Source: Halodesulfovibrio spirochaetisodalis
Lineage (GTDB): Bacteria > Desulfobacterota > Desulfovibrionia > Desulfovibrionales > Desulfovibrionaceae
Length of the DNA: 64,000 bases
NCBI RefSeq assembly: GCF_001672295.1
Contig: NZ_JXMS01000014.1
Location: forward strand, 1 to 64,000
Direction: 5' to 3'
The translations under genes were made by a program, and so were the position numbers. Position 1 is the first letter of the stretch. Every line of letters begins with the position of its first letter. The notes beneath the pieces are model-generated. The model ran no database searches. It saw nothing but the letters and a program-made list of their open reading frames with translations, and was not told the DNA's origin. Positions 26,713-33,929 of the stretch are shown piece by piece.

Positions 26713-27060
26713 ATGGGTAAAGTTCTGCAGGTTCGTGTTTGGGCGTCTACATATTCAGAAGATGAAGTTCGACAGGAATGGCCGCGGTTGTATGAACTGG
26801 CTTTCCCTAAAGAACAGCAACTCTACGTTGCAAAAACCGGTGTGATTGAAATGATTGAAACACTGGTGGATGCGTGTCGTTTTGCTGACTGGTCTGATGA
26901 ATTAAAAGACTACGCCAAAAAACCGCTTGATGTTCTTTTTGTGCTCTGCAAAGAGCTCGAGGCTGCATTGAGTGAATGGAATCCGCAGAAAGCTAACCAG
27001 CTTACAGACAAAATCGAAGATGCATTATCAGACCTTGAAAAAGATTTACCGAACGAGTAA
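26713..27060 (+). CDS. Small acidic protein of the carboxylase operon, function unknown
   Basis: A 115-residue protein I do not recognise. It is acidic and mostly helical, with Leu-rich stretches such as KDYAKKPLDVLFVLCKELEAALSEWNPQKANQLTDKIEDALSDLEKDLP. No signal peptide, membrane helix or metal motif is visible. It starts two bases after the carrier-like gene with CAGGAG overlapping its stop, so it is translated with the carboxylase set and may be an accessory subunit; that is inference from position only. Confidence 0.75.
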   Translation: MGKVLQVRVWASTYSEDEVRQEWPRLYELAFPKEQQLYVAKTGVIEMIETLVDACRFADWSDELKDYAKKPLDVLFVLCKELEAALSEWNPQKANQLTDKIEDALSDLEKDLPNE

Positions 27061-27097
27061 GAATCGTAGATAAAGTTAATTTTAAGGAGCCTCAATA

Positions 27098-27595
27098 ATG
27101 CTGAATAAAGTGATGATCATCGGTCGTCTCGGTGCAGACCCCGAGTTGCGCTACGCGGGTAACGGTACGCCTATCGCTAACTTTAACGTTGCGACAGACG
27201 AATCCTATACAGACCGTGAAGGCAACAAACAGGATCGTACTGAATGGCACCGCGTGGTTGTCTTCCAGCGTGTGGCTGAGAACTGCGCTAACTACCTTGG
27301 CAAAGGAAGCCTTGTGTATGTTGAGGGCAGCCTGCAGACCCGCCAATGGCAGGATCAGCAGGGACAGACCCGTTATACTACGGAAATTAAAGCACAGCGT
27401 GTGCAGTTTCTTGATCGCAAAGGTGATGCAATGCAGCAGGGCGGCGAACGCCGTTCCTTCCAGCAGAACAACGCTCCGCGTCCGCAGCAGAACAACAATT
27501 TCCAGCCGCAACAGCAGCAGTATAATTCCGGGAATGAAGACCTTGGTCCCGCATTTCCATCAGAAGCTAGTGGAATGGACGACGTACCTTTTTAG
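27098..27595 (+). CDS. ssb: Single-stranded DNA-binding protein
   Basis: A 165-residue SSB. The OB fold (1-108) begins MLNKVMIIGRLGADPELRYAGNGTPIANFNVATDE and includes TEWHRVVVFQRVAENCANYLGKGSLVYVEGSL. A Gln/Asn/Pro-rich linker follows, ending in the conserved acidic tip GMDDVPF that contacts repair and replication partners. TAAGGAG precedes the ATG. It is the last gene before a strong terminator. Confidence 0.97.
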   Translation: MLNKVMIIGRLGADPELRYAGNGTPIANFNVATDESYTDREGNKQDRTEWHRVVVFQRVAENCANYLGKGSLVYVEGSLQTRQWQDQQGQTRYTTEIKAQRVQFLDRKGDAMQQGGERRSFQQNNAPRPQQNNNFQPQQQQYNSGNEDLGPAFPSEASGMDDVPF

Positions 27596-27625
27596 CATAC
27601 GTTATTCATGTCCTGAAAATAAAAG

Positions 27626-27657
27626 AAGCGAAGTCACAATGTGGCTTCGCTTTTTTA
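27626..27657 (+). terminator. Rho-independent terminator after ssb
   Basis: AAGCGAAGTCAC and GTGGCTTCGCTT pair over 12 bases with a three-base loop, followed by TTTTTT. Confidence 0.92.
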
Positions 27658-27765
27658 TTGGTCGTGCGGTGCTGTTCACGAATTCATATATCTGGGTAGG
27701 GCGTTGATAGCGTTGGGTACTTCGGATGCTCAAATGTGGGAATTAATGAGCTAGGGGCTGTTGAG

Positions 27766-29253
27766 TTAGATGTGTAGGTAGTTCCTAACTCGTTTTGCTG
27801 CAATCACTCCTGCTTCAATGGCTGTTTCAAAGACAGGGTAAATCATACCATCGCCAGCGAGTTGAACTCCACCATTCAATGTACCATATAGCTTGGTAAG
27901 ACGAGAGTATGCACCTACTGTGGAGACGGGGTAGGCGTAAGTAAATCTGTGGATGTCATATCCGCGTACTTTTTGCTTAAGGTCTGGCCAAATCTCTGCG
28001 AGTTCAGTGTAACTTCTTTCCAATAACTCATCATCAGTGGCTTCTAGCAGGTAGTTATCTTTATATGAGAATGGCGCTATATAGAGGGAGGCAATGTATC
28101 CTTTATGCGATTCCCCAAGCTTTCGTTGAATCCATGTTGAGTCATAGACATCTGTCGGTAGCAATCCGTCCGGGAGTGCCAAGTCAAAAGCATCAGTGAA
28201 AATAGGTTCGTCACTGAAAAGGGCTGCAGTCACGTAGGGGCCGTAGGGGACTTGATCTATTAAGTGCTGCTGGTACTGTGTGAGTATTTGTGAACCAATA
28301 CGTTGTGTAACCGGCATCGGTGTTGCGAAGATAACACTGCGTGTTTTGATTGTTTGAGTGTCACCGTTTGAAGTGTACTCAACATTATATAATCCATCTG
28401 CTGTTTTCTTTACGCCGGTAACCTTTGCCGATGTCATAACCTTATCGCCAAGCCTGCCTACAAGGGCATTGATTACGTCAGTAATACCGTTGGGGAAAGA
28501 GTATGCCCCGCTGGACTCATTTCTTTCATCCTTATTTTTTTGTAAGAATTCTTTTGTGACGGGGTAATCAAGTCCGATAAAGTCAAAAGCTATTTCTGGG
28601 AAAGCCCCCATTGCAGAGACTTCGTTAATATTGGCGCCAAATAAACCGCGGAAGGTTACATTGTAAATTTCAGAATAAATGTTGGGTAATTGTAGTTGGT
28701 CAAACCATTCTTTGCAGGTGAGCCTGTCTAGATAGGCAATCCTGCTCTCTTCATCAAAGTCTGGTACTTCATCATAGGAATTTGCGATGTTGATCAGGGT
28801 CTCCAAAAAACTATTTAGTTCGTCCAGCCCGCCTTTTTCAGCCAATAACTGTAATCTTCCGTTGTCGCCACTATATAGCTTACCTTCATGCCATATCTGA
28901 TCCATCGGAGAAGGGATTTCAATAGCTTTCAAATTCAGTTCAGTAAGCATTCGTTTAAAAGTACCGTAGGGCTTACTTAGGTATTCAGTACCCTTAGTAT
29001 ACGACCAGCCATTGTGTTCACCCGAGACTGTACGTCCACCGAAGTATTCTTCTGCCTCCAGTAGCACGATGTTTTTATCCTGAAGATGAAATGCTGAGGT
29101 TAAGCCAGAAATTCCTCCACCTATAATTACGGTGTCTTTTACTGTTGCAGTAGCGTAGGCGTTAGTGACGCTTGGAATTGGAGAGAGCACATTAGCTGCT
29201 GCAGACGATAGCAGCATTGTAATAAAACGCCTTCGGTTTAACTTGAGATTCAT
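27766..29253 (-). CDS. Flavin amine oxidase with N-terminal export signal
   Basis: A 495-residue FAD-dependent amine oxidase. From the chosen start the N terminus reads NLKLNRRRFITMLLSSAAANVLSP, a twin-arginine-like signal (RRRFI), then VIIGGGISGLTSAFHL (FAD), GGRTVSGEHNGWSYTKGTEYL and a C-terminal GGVQLAGDGMIYPVFETAIEAGVIAAKRV. I chose ATG 29253 because CAGGAG lies seven bases upstream; the frame is open to 29310 but those residues would bury the signal. It is divergent from a MarR regulator with a palindrome between. The substrate is probably an amine or similar compound; exact identity is unknown. Confidence 0.85.
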   Translation of the reverse strand: MNLKLNRRRFITMLLSSAAANVLSPIPSVTNAYATATVKDTVIIGGGISGLTSAFHLQDKNIVLLEAEEYFGGRTVSGEHNGWSYTKGTEYLSKPYGTFKRMLTELNLKAIEIPSPMDQIWHEGKLYSGDNGRLQLLAEKGGLDELNSFLETLINIANSYDEVPDFDEESRIAYLDRLTCKEWFDQLQLPNIYSEIYNVTFRGLFGANINEVSAMGAFPEIAFDFIGLDYPVTKEFLQKNKDERNESSGAYSFPNGITDVINALVGRLGDKVMTSAKVTGVKKTADGLYNVEYTSNGDTQTIKTRSVIFATPMPVTQRIGSQILTQYQQHLIDQVPYGPYVTAALFSDEPIFTDAFDLALPDGLLPTDVYDSTWIQRKLGESHKGYIASLYIAPFSYKDNYLLEATDDELLERSYTELAEIWPDLKQKVRGYDIHRFTYAYPVSTVGAYSRLTKLYGTLNGGVQLAGDGMIYPVFETAIEAGVIAAKRVRNYLHI

Positions 29254-29333
29254 TTTAAGCTCCTGTTGTGGTCGTGTGCTTGTGGCTGGCGGTTTGGTCT
29301 TGCATTTCATTAAAAGGGATGAACCATGAAGTC

Positions 29334-29364
29334 AATATAGTTAATTAAGTAAATTAACTATATT
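29334..29364. promoter_or_regulatory. Perfect 13-bp inverted repeat, probable MarR operator
   Basis: AATATAGTTAATT and AATTAACTATATT are exact reverse complements separated by AAGTA. The 31-base site lies about 80 bases upstream of the amine-oxidase ATG and 100 upstream of the marR start. That is where a repressor controlling both divergent promoters would sit. The AT-rich arms are typical of MarR sites. Confidence 0.75.
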
Positions 29365-29464
29365 TATAAAGAGAGAGTACGCGCATTAGGCAAGAGTTTA
29401 GCAGGGCGATCAGCCTTGCGGCTAATGTAAACTTATTTTAGGTAAGGTAAGTAAATGAAGGCAC

Positions 29465-29914
29465 GTGCAACAATATGGAATTAAATTTACAATGGATGAA
29501 CTCAAAAATAGCATTGAAAGGATTTATGAGAAATATATTGCTAAGTGTTTGCAGCATAAAGCAGAATCGTTCTCTGGTCTTTCTGAAATAAGCGTCACAG
29601 ATTCTCATTATCTAGAAATCTTATACTATCTAGATGATCCTACGTTTTCACAGTTTGCGGATGCTGCTAATGTTTCAAAACCGGCAGCTACTCAAATTAT
29701 TAAGAAGTTTATAGCGAAGGGCTATCTTAGCAAGGTTCAATCTCAAACGGATAAGAGGGTCTATCGATTACAGCTGCATGACGGGTATAAGCAATATTTT
29801 GCTGAGATTTCACGTGTTGAGGCTGAATTGTTTAAGAGTGTTGTTTCAGCGTTGACGGAAGATGAAATAACTTTTCTGACGAAGACGTTGCATAAAATCG
29901 AGAGCAAACTTTAG
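29465..29914 (+). CDS. MarR-family transcriptional regulator
   Basis: A 149-residue winged-helix regulator. The recognition region is DDPTFSQFADAANVSKPAATQIIKKFIAKGYLSKVQSQTDKRVYRLQLHDG (about 57-107), with the wing basic motif DKRVYRLQL. Flanking helices would form the dimer interface. The GTG start has GAAGG only three bases away; ATG 29492 (codon 10) is an alternative. It likely represses the divergent amine oxidase and itself through the palindrome at 29334-29364, and may respond to a substrate amine. The GNAT gene follows after 19 bases. Confidence 0.88.
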   Translation: MQQYGIKFTMDELKNSIERIYEKYIAKCLQHKAESFSGLSEISVTDSHYLEILYYLDDPTFSQFADAANVSKPAATQIIKKFIAKGYLSKVQSQTDKRVYRLQLHDGYKQYFAEISRVEAELFKSVVSALTEDEITFLTKTLHKIESKL

Positions 29915-29933
29915 TAAGAAGTCGGGTGCGTCG

Positions 29934-30581
29934 TTGAAATTTGTAACTTACCAAAAAAAATATTTGAATAGTTGTGTTGAGCTAGTGCGTGATACGTGGA
30001 GTTTTCATGAAAGTTTCAAAAATGCTAACCAGCTGGATATTCTCTATAAATATTATTTTTTGTCATGTTACAACTACTCTGAACACTGCGAACTGCTGAT
30101 TGACGAAAATGATACCGTTCGCGGCGTTTTGTTTGGCAGTATTGAGGCTGAAACAATTACTCGTTCTGTTAAGTACAAGTTTCACGAAGTGGCATTGGGG
30201 ATCTGGATTTTTTTGCACGTGATGTTGGGTCGTTTGGGATGCCGATCCACGGCTTTGAAAGAGATATCTGCTTTAACCGAAACAGACATGCTCGGCGAAC
30301 AGTATGCAGAGCAATTCGCAAGTGAGATAAATTTATTTATTGTTGCTAAAGGGTTGAGAGGGAGCGGTTTTGGCAGAGCCTTGATGGACAGATATGTGGG
30401 GTTTTGCAAGAAAAATGGTTTGAAGTCTGCTTTTTTATGGACCGATCTGGATTGTTCCTTTTCGTTTTATGAAAAGTATGGATTTAGATTACATTCAACC
30501 TTTTATCATCATAAGCTGGCAGATACAGCGACTCGCAAAGATAATGGTTTGATTTTTTATTTAGATATCCCTCTCGTGTAA
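29934..30581 (+). CDS. GNAT-family N-acetyltransferase
   Basis: A 215-residue acetyl-CoA-dependent acetyltransferase. The acetyl-CoA loop is VAKGLRGSGFGRALMDRYVGFCKKNG (Q/R-x-x-G-x-G/A pattern), followed by SAFLWTDLDCSFSFYEKYGFRLHSTFYHH, the C-terminal GNAT segment. The N-terminal half (1-110) is less typical. The start is TTG with a poor ribosome site, so it is uncertain. It is 19 bases behind marR and may belong to the same transcript, which would link it to metabolism of the same compound as the amine oxidase. Confidence 0.82.
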   Translation: MKFVTYQKKYLNSCVELVRDTWSFHESFKNANQLDILYKYYFLSCYNYSEHCELLIDENDTVRGVLFGSIEAETITRSVKYKFHEVALGIWIFLHVMLGRLGCRSTALKEISALTETDMLGEQYAEQFASEINLFIVAKGLRGSGFGRALMDRYVGFCKKNGLKSAFLWTDLDCSFSFYEKYGFRLHSTFYHHKLADTATRKDNGLIFYLDIPLV

Positions 30582-30664
30582 TTTATACATTATACTCTAG
30601 GATATTGTGCCGAATACGCTTACGTGTTCGGCTTTTTCGCGCATTGAGAAGTAAAGGAACATCC

Positions 30665-31162
30665 ATGTTTGATAGAGCATTATTGTTTGATTGGGGCGGA
30701 ACCTTGATGGAGACCATGCCTGTATATCTTGGAGAGGGGCGTGGCTGGTCAACAGTGCCTGCTGTGGATGGAGCTGTTGAAGCGGTGCAGAAGGCAAGCG
30801 AAAGCTGGCGGGTGGCACTGGCAACAAATGCTTCGGAGTCTAGTGATGAAGAAATGTTGGCCGCATTTGAGCCACTGGGCATTCAAAACTGTTTTTCTGC
30901 TGTCTATAGTTTTGGAAGAGCAGGGCGCCCAAAGCCTTGGATTGAATTTTGGCGCTATGCGCTGAATGACCTTCAGCTTCCAGCTGGCAAGGTTGTTATG
31001 ATAGGTGACAGCTATATGGATGATATCTGGGGTGCCACTGAGGCTGGCTTATATGGAATCTGGCTTAATCTACACTCCGATGAGCGCAGGGAAAAAGAAC
31101 GTGTGCGTACGATTCATTCATTCGCAGAACTGGATGACGCACTTCTTTCTTTGGGATTTTAG
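30665..31162 (+). CDS. HAD-superfamily hydrolase
   Basis: A 165-residue haloacid dehalogenase-like phosphatase. Motif I is LLFDWGGTL (nucleophile D at about 9, with GG where acid is common), motif II ALATNAS, motif III lysine in GRPKPWIEFW, motif IV GDSYMDDIWGATEAG. There is no large cap insertion beyond a short helical segment. ATG 30665 is chosen because AAGGAAC lies upstream; the frame extends to 30605 without conserved sequence. The substrate is probably a small phosphate ester and is not identifiable. Confidence 0.88.
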   Translation: MFDRALLFDWGGTLMETMPVYLGEGRGWSTVPAVDGAVEAVQKASESWRVALATNASESSDEEMLAAFEPLGIQNCFSAVYSFGRAGRPKPWIEFWRYALNDLQLPAGKVVMIGDSYMDDIWGATEAGLYGIWLNLHSDERREKERVRTIHSFAELDDALLSLGF

Positions 31163-31227
31163 TGCCGCTTCAGGGCTTATAAAATATATTGTAGATTTGT
31201 TATGTGATGATCTGCAATTTAAAAATA

Positions 31228-31272
31228 AAATCCGATGCCGACATGAATAGCATGTCGGCATCGGATTTTTTA
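31228..31272. terminator. Strong hairpin terminator after the HAD gene
   Basis: AAATCCGATGCCGACATG and CATGTCGGCATCGGATTT pair over 18 bases around AATAG, followed by T on the plus strand and by TTTATTTTTAAA on the minus strand. It can serve both the HAD gene and the 89-residue minus-strand gene. Confidence 0.92.
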
Positions 31273-31321
31273 GTAATGACGTAGCAGAAGGATAGTGACC
31301 AAAAAGCAGGCTGGATATGCG

Positions 31322-31591
31322 TTATACAATCCGTCCGAGTGAGTGGATGAGATTTTTTCTAAGCGCACGATGACGCCAGATTTCTTTCTCATCACCTGTG
31401 GCCAGATCTTTGCGCAATGCGGCGCGTAGTTCATCTTTTTGTGTCGTTGAAAGGTGAAGCATTCGAATGTCGCCTAAGAGTTCCAGTAGATCAGAATACT
31501 GCGATGGTGCTGGTTGATCGGTGGAGTCGTGGTAAAGGAACACGATACTTGCTTTCGGGGCTGCTGCAAATTGTGTTAAAAAGGCTAACAT
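31322..31591 (-). CDS. Orphan 89-residue protein behind a SAM-type riboswitch
   Basis: A small protein I do not recognise. The N-terminal third has a hydrophobic strand (ASIVFLYHDS, about 14-23), the remainder is helical and charged (TTQKDELRAALRKDLATGDEKEIWRHRALRKNLIHSLG). No signal peptide, Cys pair or membrane span is present. AAGGAG lies eight bases before the ATG. Upstream on the same strand lie an intrinsic terminator and a SAM-I-type riboswitch; downstream there is only a terminator. It is thus the sole gene under that switch, which points to methionine, SAM or sulfur metabolism. That link is inferred from the leader alone. Confidence 0.8.
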   Translation of the reverse strand: MLAFLTQFAAAPKASIVFLYHDSTDQPAPSQYSDLLELLGDIRMLHLSTTQKDELRAALRKDLATGDEKEIWRHRALRKNLIHSLGRIV

Positions 31592-31681
31592 GAATAATCT
31601 CCTTGTGACCGGAACATCCGGAAAGCTATTAGCTGTATTTTTATCGGACGCGCAATGCTATAAATCCGCCCGTATAAGCAT

Positions 31682-31707
31682 AAAAAAAGCCTCTCATAAG
31701 AGAGGCT
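31682..31707 (-). terminator. Attenuator terminator of the riboswitch leader
   Basis: On the minus strand AGCCTCTC and GAGAGGCT pair around a four-base loop and run into seven T (31682-31688). The 5' half CAGCCTC is complementary to GAGGCTG at the end of the riboswitch P1 stem, giving an alternative antiterminator. High SAM should therefore stop transcription. Confidence 0.9.
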
Positions 31708-31723
31708 GAAGTATCTACACAGC

Positions 31724-31825
31724 CTCATGGTTTCCGCAAAAGCGGCTGGCTTAGCACCTTGTTCTGTAATCAGTACAGGTTGCCGGACAGTCTTCGGGCC
31801 AGATCCCTCGTGTCCTCTGCATGAG
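31724..31825 (-). ncRNA. SAM-I-type (S-box) riboswitch
   Basis: Read on the minus strand, P1 is CTCATG (5') with CATGAG (3'). Inside are CAGAG, GAGGGA, TGGCCCGAAGA, TCCGGCAACC, and AAGGTGCTAAGCC, matching the SAM-I consensus AGAG, GAGGGA, GGCCC, CGGCAACC, GGUGCUAA. P4 is CCGC-TTTT-GCGG. The core sequence order and spacing fit an S-box, with small departures (two extra bases in the P2 arm, AAACC before P1). The expression platform follows at 31682-31707. I assign SAM as ligand from family knowledge. Confidence 0.87.
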
Positions 31826-31836
31826 CGTATGGATCT

Positions 31837-31864
31837 AGTATGCGCCAGTTTTTTATAAAGTCAA
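31837..31864 (-). promoter_or_regulatory. Probable promoter of the riboswitch transcript
   Basis: On the minus strand TTGACT (31859-31864) and CATACT (31837-31842) are 16 bases apart, and the riboswitch P1 begins about 11 bases further on. The remaining stretch up to murJ (31865-32119) is AT-rich and should hold the murJ promoter; I see no gene in it. Confidence 0.5.
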
Positions 31865-32119
31865 GCAGTAAATGTGCAAAAAAAGATATTGTATTTTTTA
31901 CAACAAGTTACTGTCGTTGAGTGGCGTTATATAAAGAAAAACAAATAGATAAGTTTTTAATGTCTTTTCATAAATGTGAAATTCGACAAAATAAAGCCAG
32001 AATCCATGAGTGGTCATTCAACCCTTGATGGGGTAGGTAATACAGATTGATGTATGGTCAGGTAGCACGCATAACCTGTGATGCTATTGAGGGAATTATT
32101 GTAAGGAGCTACCGCATAT

Positions 32120-33682
32120 ATGGCGTTTTTTACCGGCAGACAGCATATGGGAGTTGCTGCGGTTATTATGGCCGTGAGCATATTCTTGTCGCGATTTATG
32201 GGGTTGATCCGTGATAAAGTTATTTCTTTTTATTACGGGGCATCCATAGAGTCTGATATTTACTTTGCCTCGTTTGTTATTCCGGATTTTTTGAATTACC
32301 TCCTTGCTGGAGGATATTTTTCGATAACTCTTATTCCGTTACTCGCTGAATATTTTGGAAAGAATGAAGAGGAAGGGTGGACTTTTTTATCCACAGTACT
32401 TTTCTGGGTTGGGGTAGTTGTTACTGCTGGAACCTGTGTGGCATGGATTGGTGCACCGTATTTAGCAAAAATAGCCGCACCGGGATTCGATGCAGCCTCA
32501 CTGGCTCGGTTGACCTATTTTTTACGTATCATTCTTCCGGCACAAATTTTCTTTCTTCTTGGTTCATGTCTGTCCGGCGTGCTGTATATGCGAAAGCAAT
32601 TTATGGTGCCGGCACTCGTTCCGCTTGTGTATAATGCTAGCATTATACTCGGCGGCTTGCTTATGATTGATAGAGGGATGGAAGGTTTTTGCTGGGGGGT
32701 ACTCTTTGGTGCTGCTTCCGGTAGCTTTATGCTTCCTTTTCTAGCAGTGCGGAGCGGCGGCTTGCAGTGGCGTTTTTCACTGCATCATCCAGGACTGAAA
32801 AAGTTTGTACTGCTGGCTTTGCCGTTGATGATCGGGCAATCCATTGTAGTTCTAGATGAACAGTTTGTTCGTATTTTCGGGTCTCTCACTGGGGATGGTG
32901 CAGTAAGCTTACTGAACTATTCTCGCCGGATTATGCTTGTTCCCGTGGGGGTTGTGGCGCAGGCTGCTGGGGTTGCTTCATATCCATTTTTGGCAGCTCT
33001 TGTTGCCAAAGGTGATATGATGGAGTTCAATTCCACATTGAGCAGGGCGTTACGGAACACAATGCTGTTCATTGTACCGCTTTCTTTTTGGATGATAAGT
33101 GCAGCAGAACCTACGCTCAGGCTGATTTTTCAACAAGGGAGTTTCGGTGCTCATGAAACTCTTGCCGCAACCCCTCTCTTACAGATCATGCTGGCTTCAG
33201 TTGCTTTCTGGGGTGTCCAGCAGATGATCGGGCGTGCTTTTTATGCGCATAAGGATACTATTACTCCGGCTGTAGTTGGAAGTATCGTTTCTATATTGGC
33301 GATTCCGGCATATTGGTATCTTGGTCGGACTATTGGTGTAATGGGTGTGGCCTTGGCTGGTACCCTGTCTGTTGTAGTGTACACTCTGGCTCTTTCCGCT
33401 GTATGGACACGTAAATTTGGTAGTGACGCATTTTCTGGTGTGGCACGTATGTTCCTGCTTTCAGCAGTGCTTTGCATACCTGCGATGGTTGCTTCTATCT
33501 ATGCAGTTCAGCAGATAACTTTGATGCTGGCTGAGCGTCCTTTGACAGGAGCTTTTGCTTCCTTGGCTGTAAGCGGAATCCTTTTTTGCTTACTCTATGT
33601 TGGCACCTCATTATTGCTTGCTCCTAAAGCGATTGAGCCTGTTCTTTCCTTTATTAAAGGACGAATATTACGGCGTGCTTGA
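32120..33682 (+). CDS. murJ: Lipid II flippase MurJ
   Basis: A 520-residue polytopic MOP-family flippase that moves lipid II to the periplasmic face for peptidoglycan synthesis. It has SIFLSRFMGLIRDKVISFYYGASIESDIYFASFVIPDFLNYLLAGGYFSITLIPLLAEYF at the N terminus, which includes the conserved channel residues, and about 14 hydrophobic helices. Later hallmarks are LLNYSRRIMLVPVGVVAQAAGVASYPFLAAL and YAHKDTITPAVVGS. AAGGAG precedes the ATG. It is monocistronic, with a terminator just beyond. Confidence 0.95.
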   Translation: MAFFTGRQHMGVAAVIMAVSIFLSRFMGLIRDKVISFYYGASIESDIYFASFVIPDFLNYLLAGGYFSITLIPLLAEYFGKNEEEGWTFLSTVLFWVGVVVTAGTCVAWIGAPYLAKIAAPGFDAASLARLTYFLRIILPAQIFFLLGSCLSGVLYMRKQFMVPALVPLVYNASIILGGLLMIDRGMEGFCWGVLFGAASGSFMLPFLAVRSGGLQWRFSLHHPGLKKFVLLALPLMIGQSIVVLDEQFVRIFGSLTGDGAVSLLNYSRRIMLVPVGVVAQAAGVASYPFLAALVAKGDMMEFNSTLSRALRNTMLFIVPLSFWMISAAEPTLRLIFQQGSFGAHETLAATPLLQIMLASVAFWGVQQMIGRAFYAHKDTITPAVVGSIVSILAIPAYWYLGRTIGVMGVALAGTLSVVVYTLALSAVWTRKFGSDAFSGVARMFLLSAVLCIPAMVASIYAVQQITLMLAERPLTGAFASLAVSGILFCLLYVGTSLLLAPKAIEPVLSFIKGRILRRA

Positions 33683-33709
33683 GCCATACTCTACGTATAT
33701 GAAGATTGT

Positions 33710-33744
33710 AAAACTCTCCTTGTGGATGCGAGGAGAGTTTTTTT
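33710..33744 (+). terminator. Rho-independent terminator after murJ
   Basis: AAACTCTCCT and AGGAGAGTTT enclose a ten-base loop and run into TTTTTTT. Confidence 0.92.
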
Positions 33745-33929
33745 ATGCCTTTTGTAGCGGTACGATACGTGACAAATTATGAATGAAACCCGACAAATAA
33801 CGTGGGATCGGCACGATGTATGTTTTACTGAGACTAAGCTTCTGAAGCATGCTTTTATGAATAATATGGCGCTACAAGGGGTGGTTGGAGCTATAGCAAA
33901 AGTTGATGCACTGAACATTTGGGGCACGT

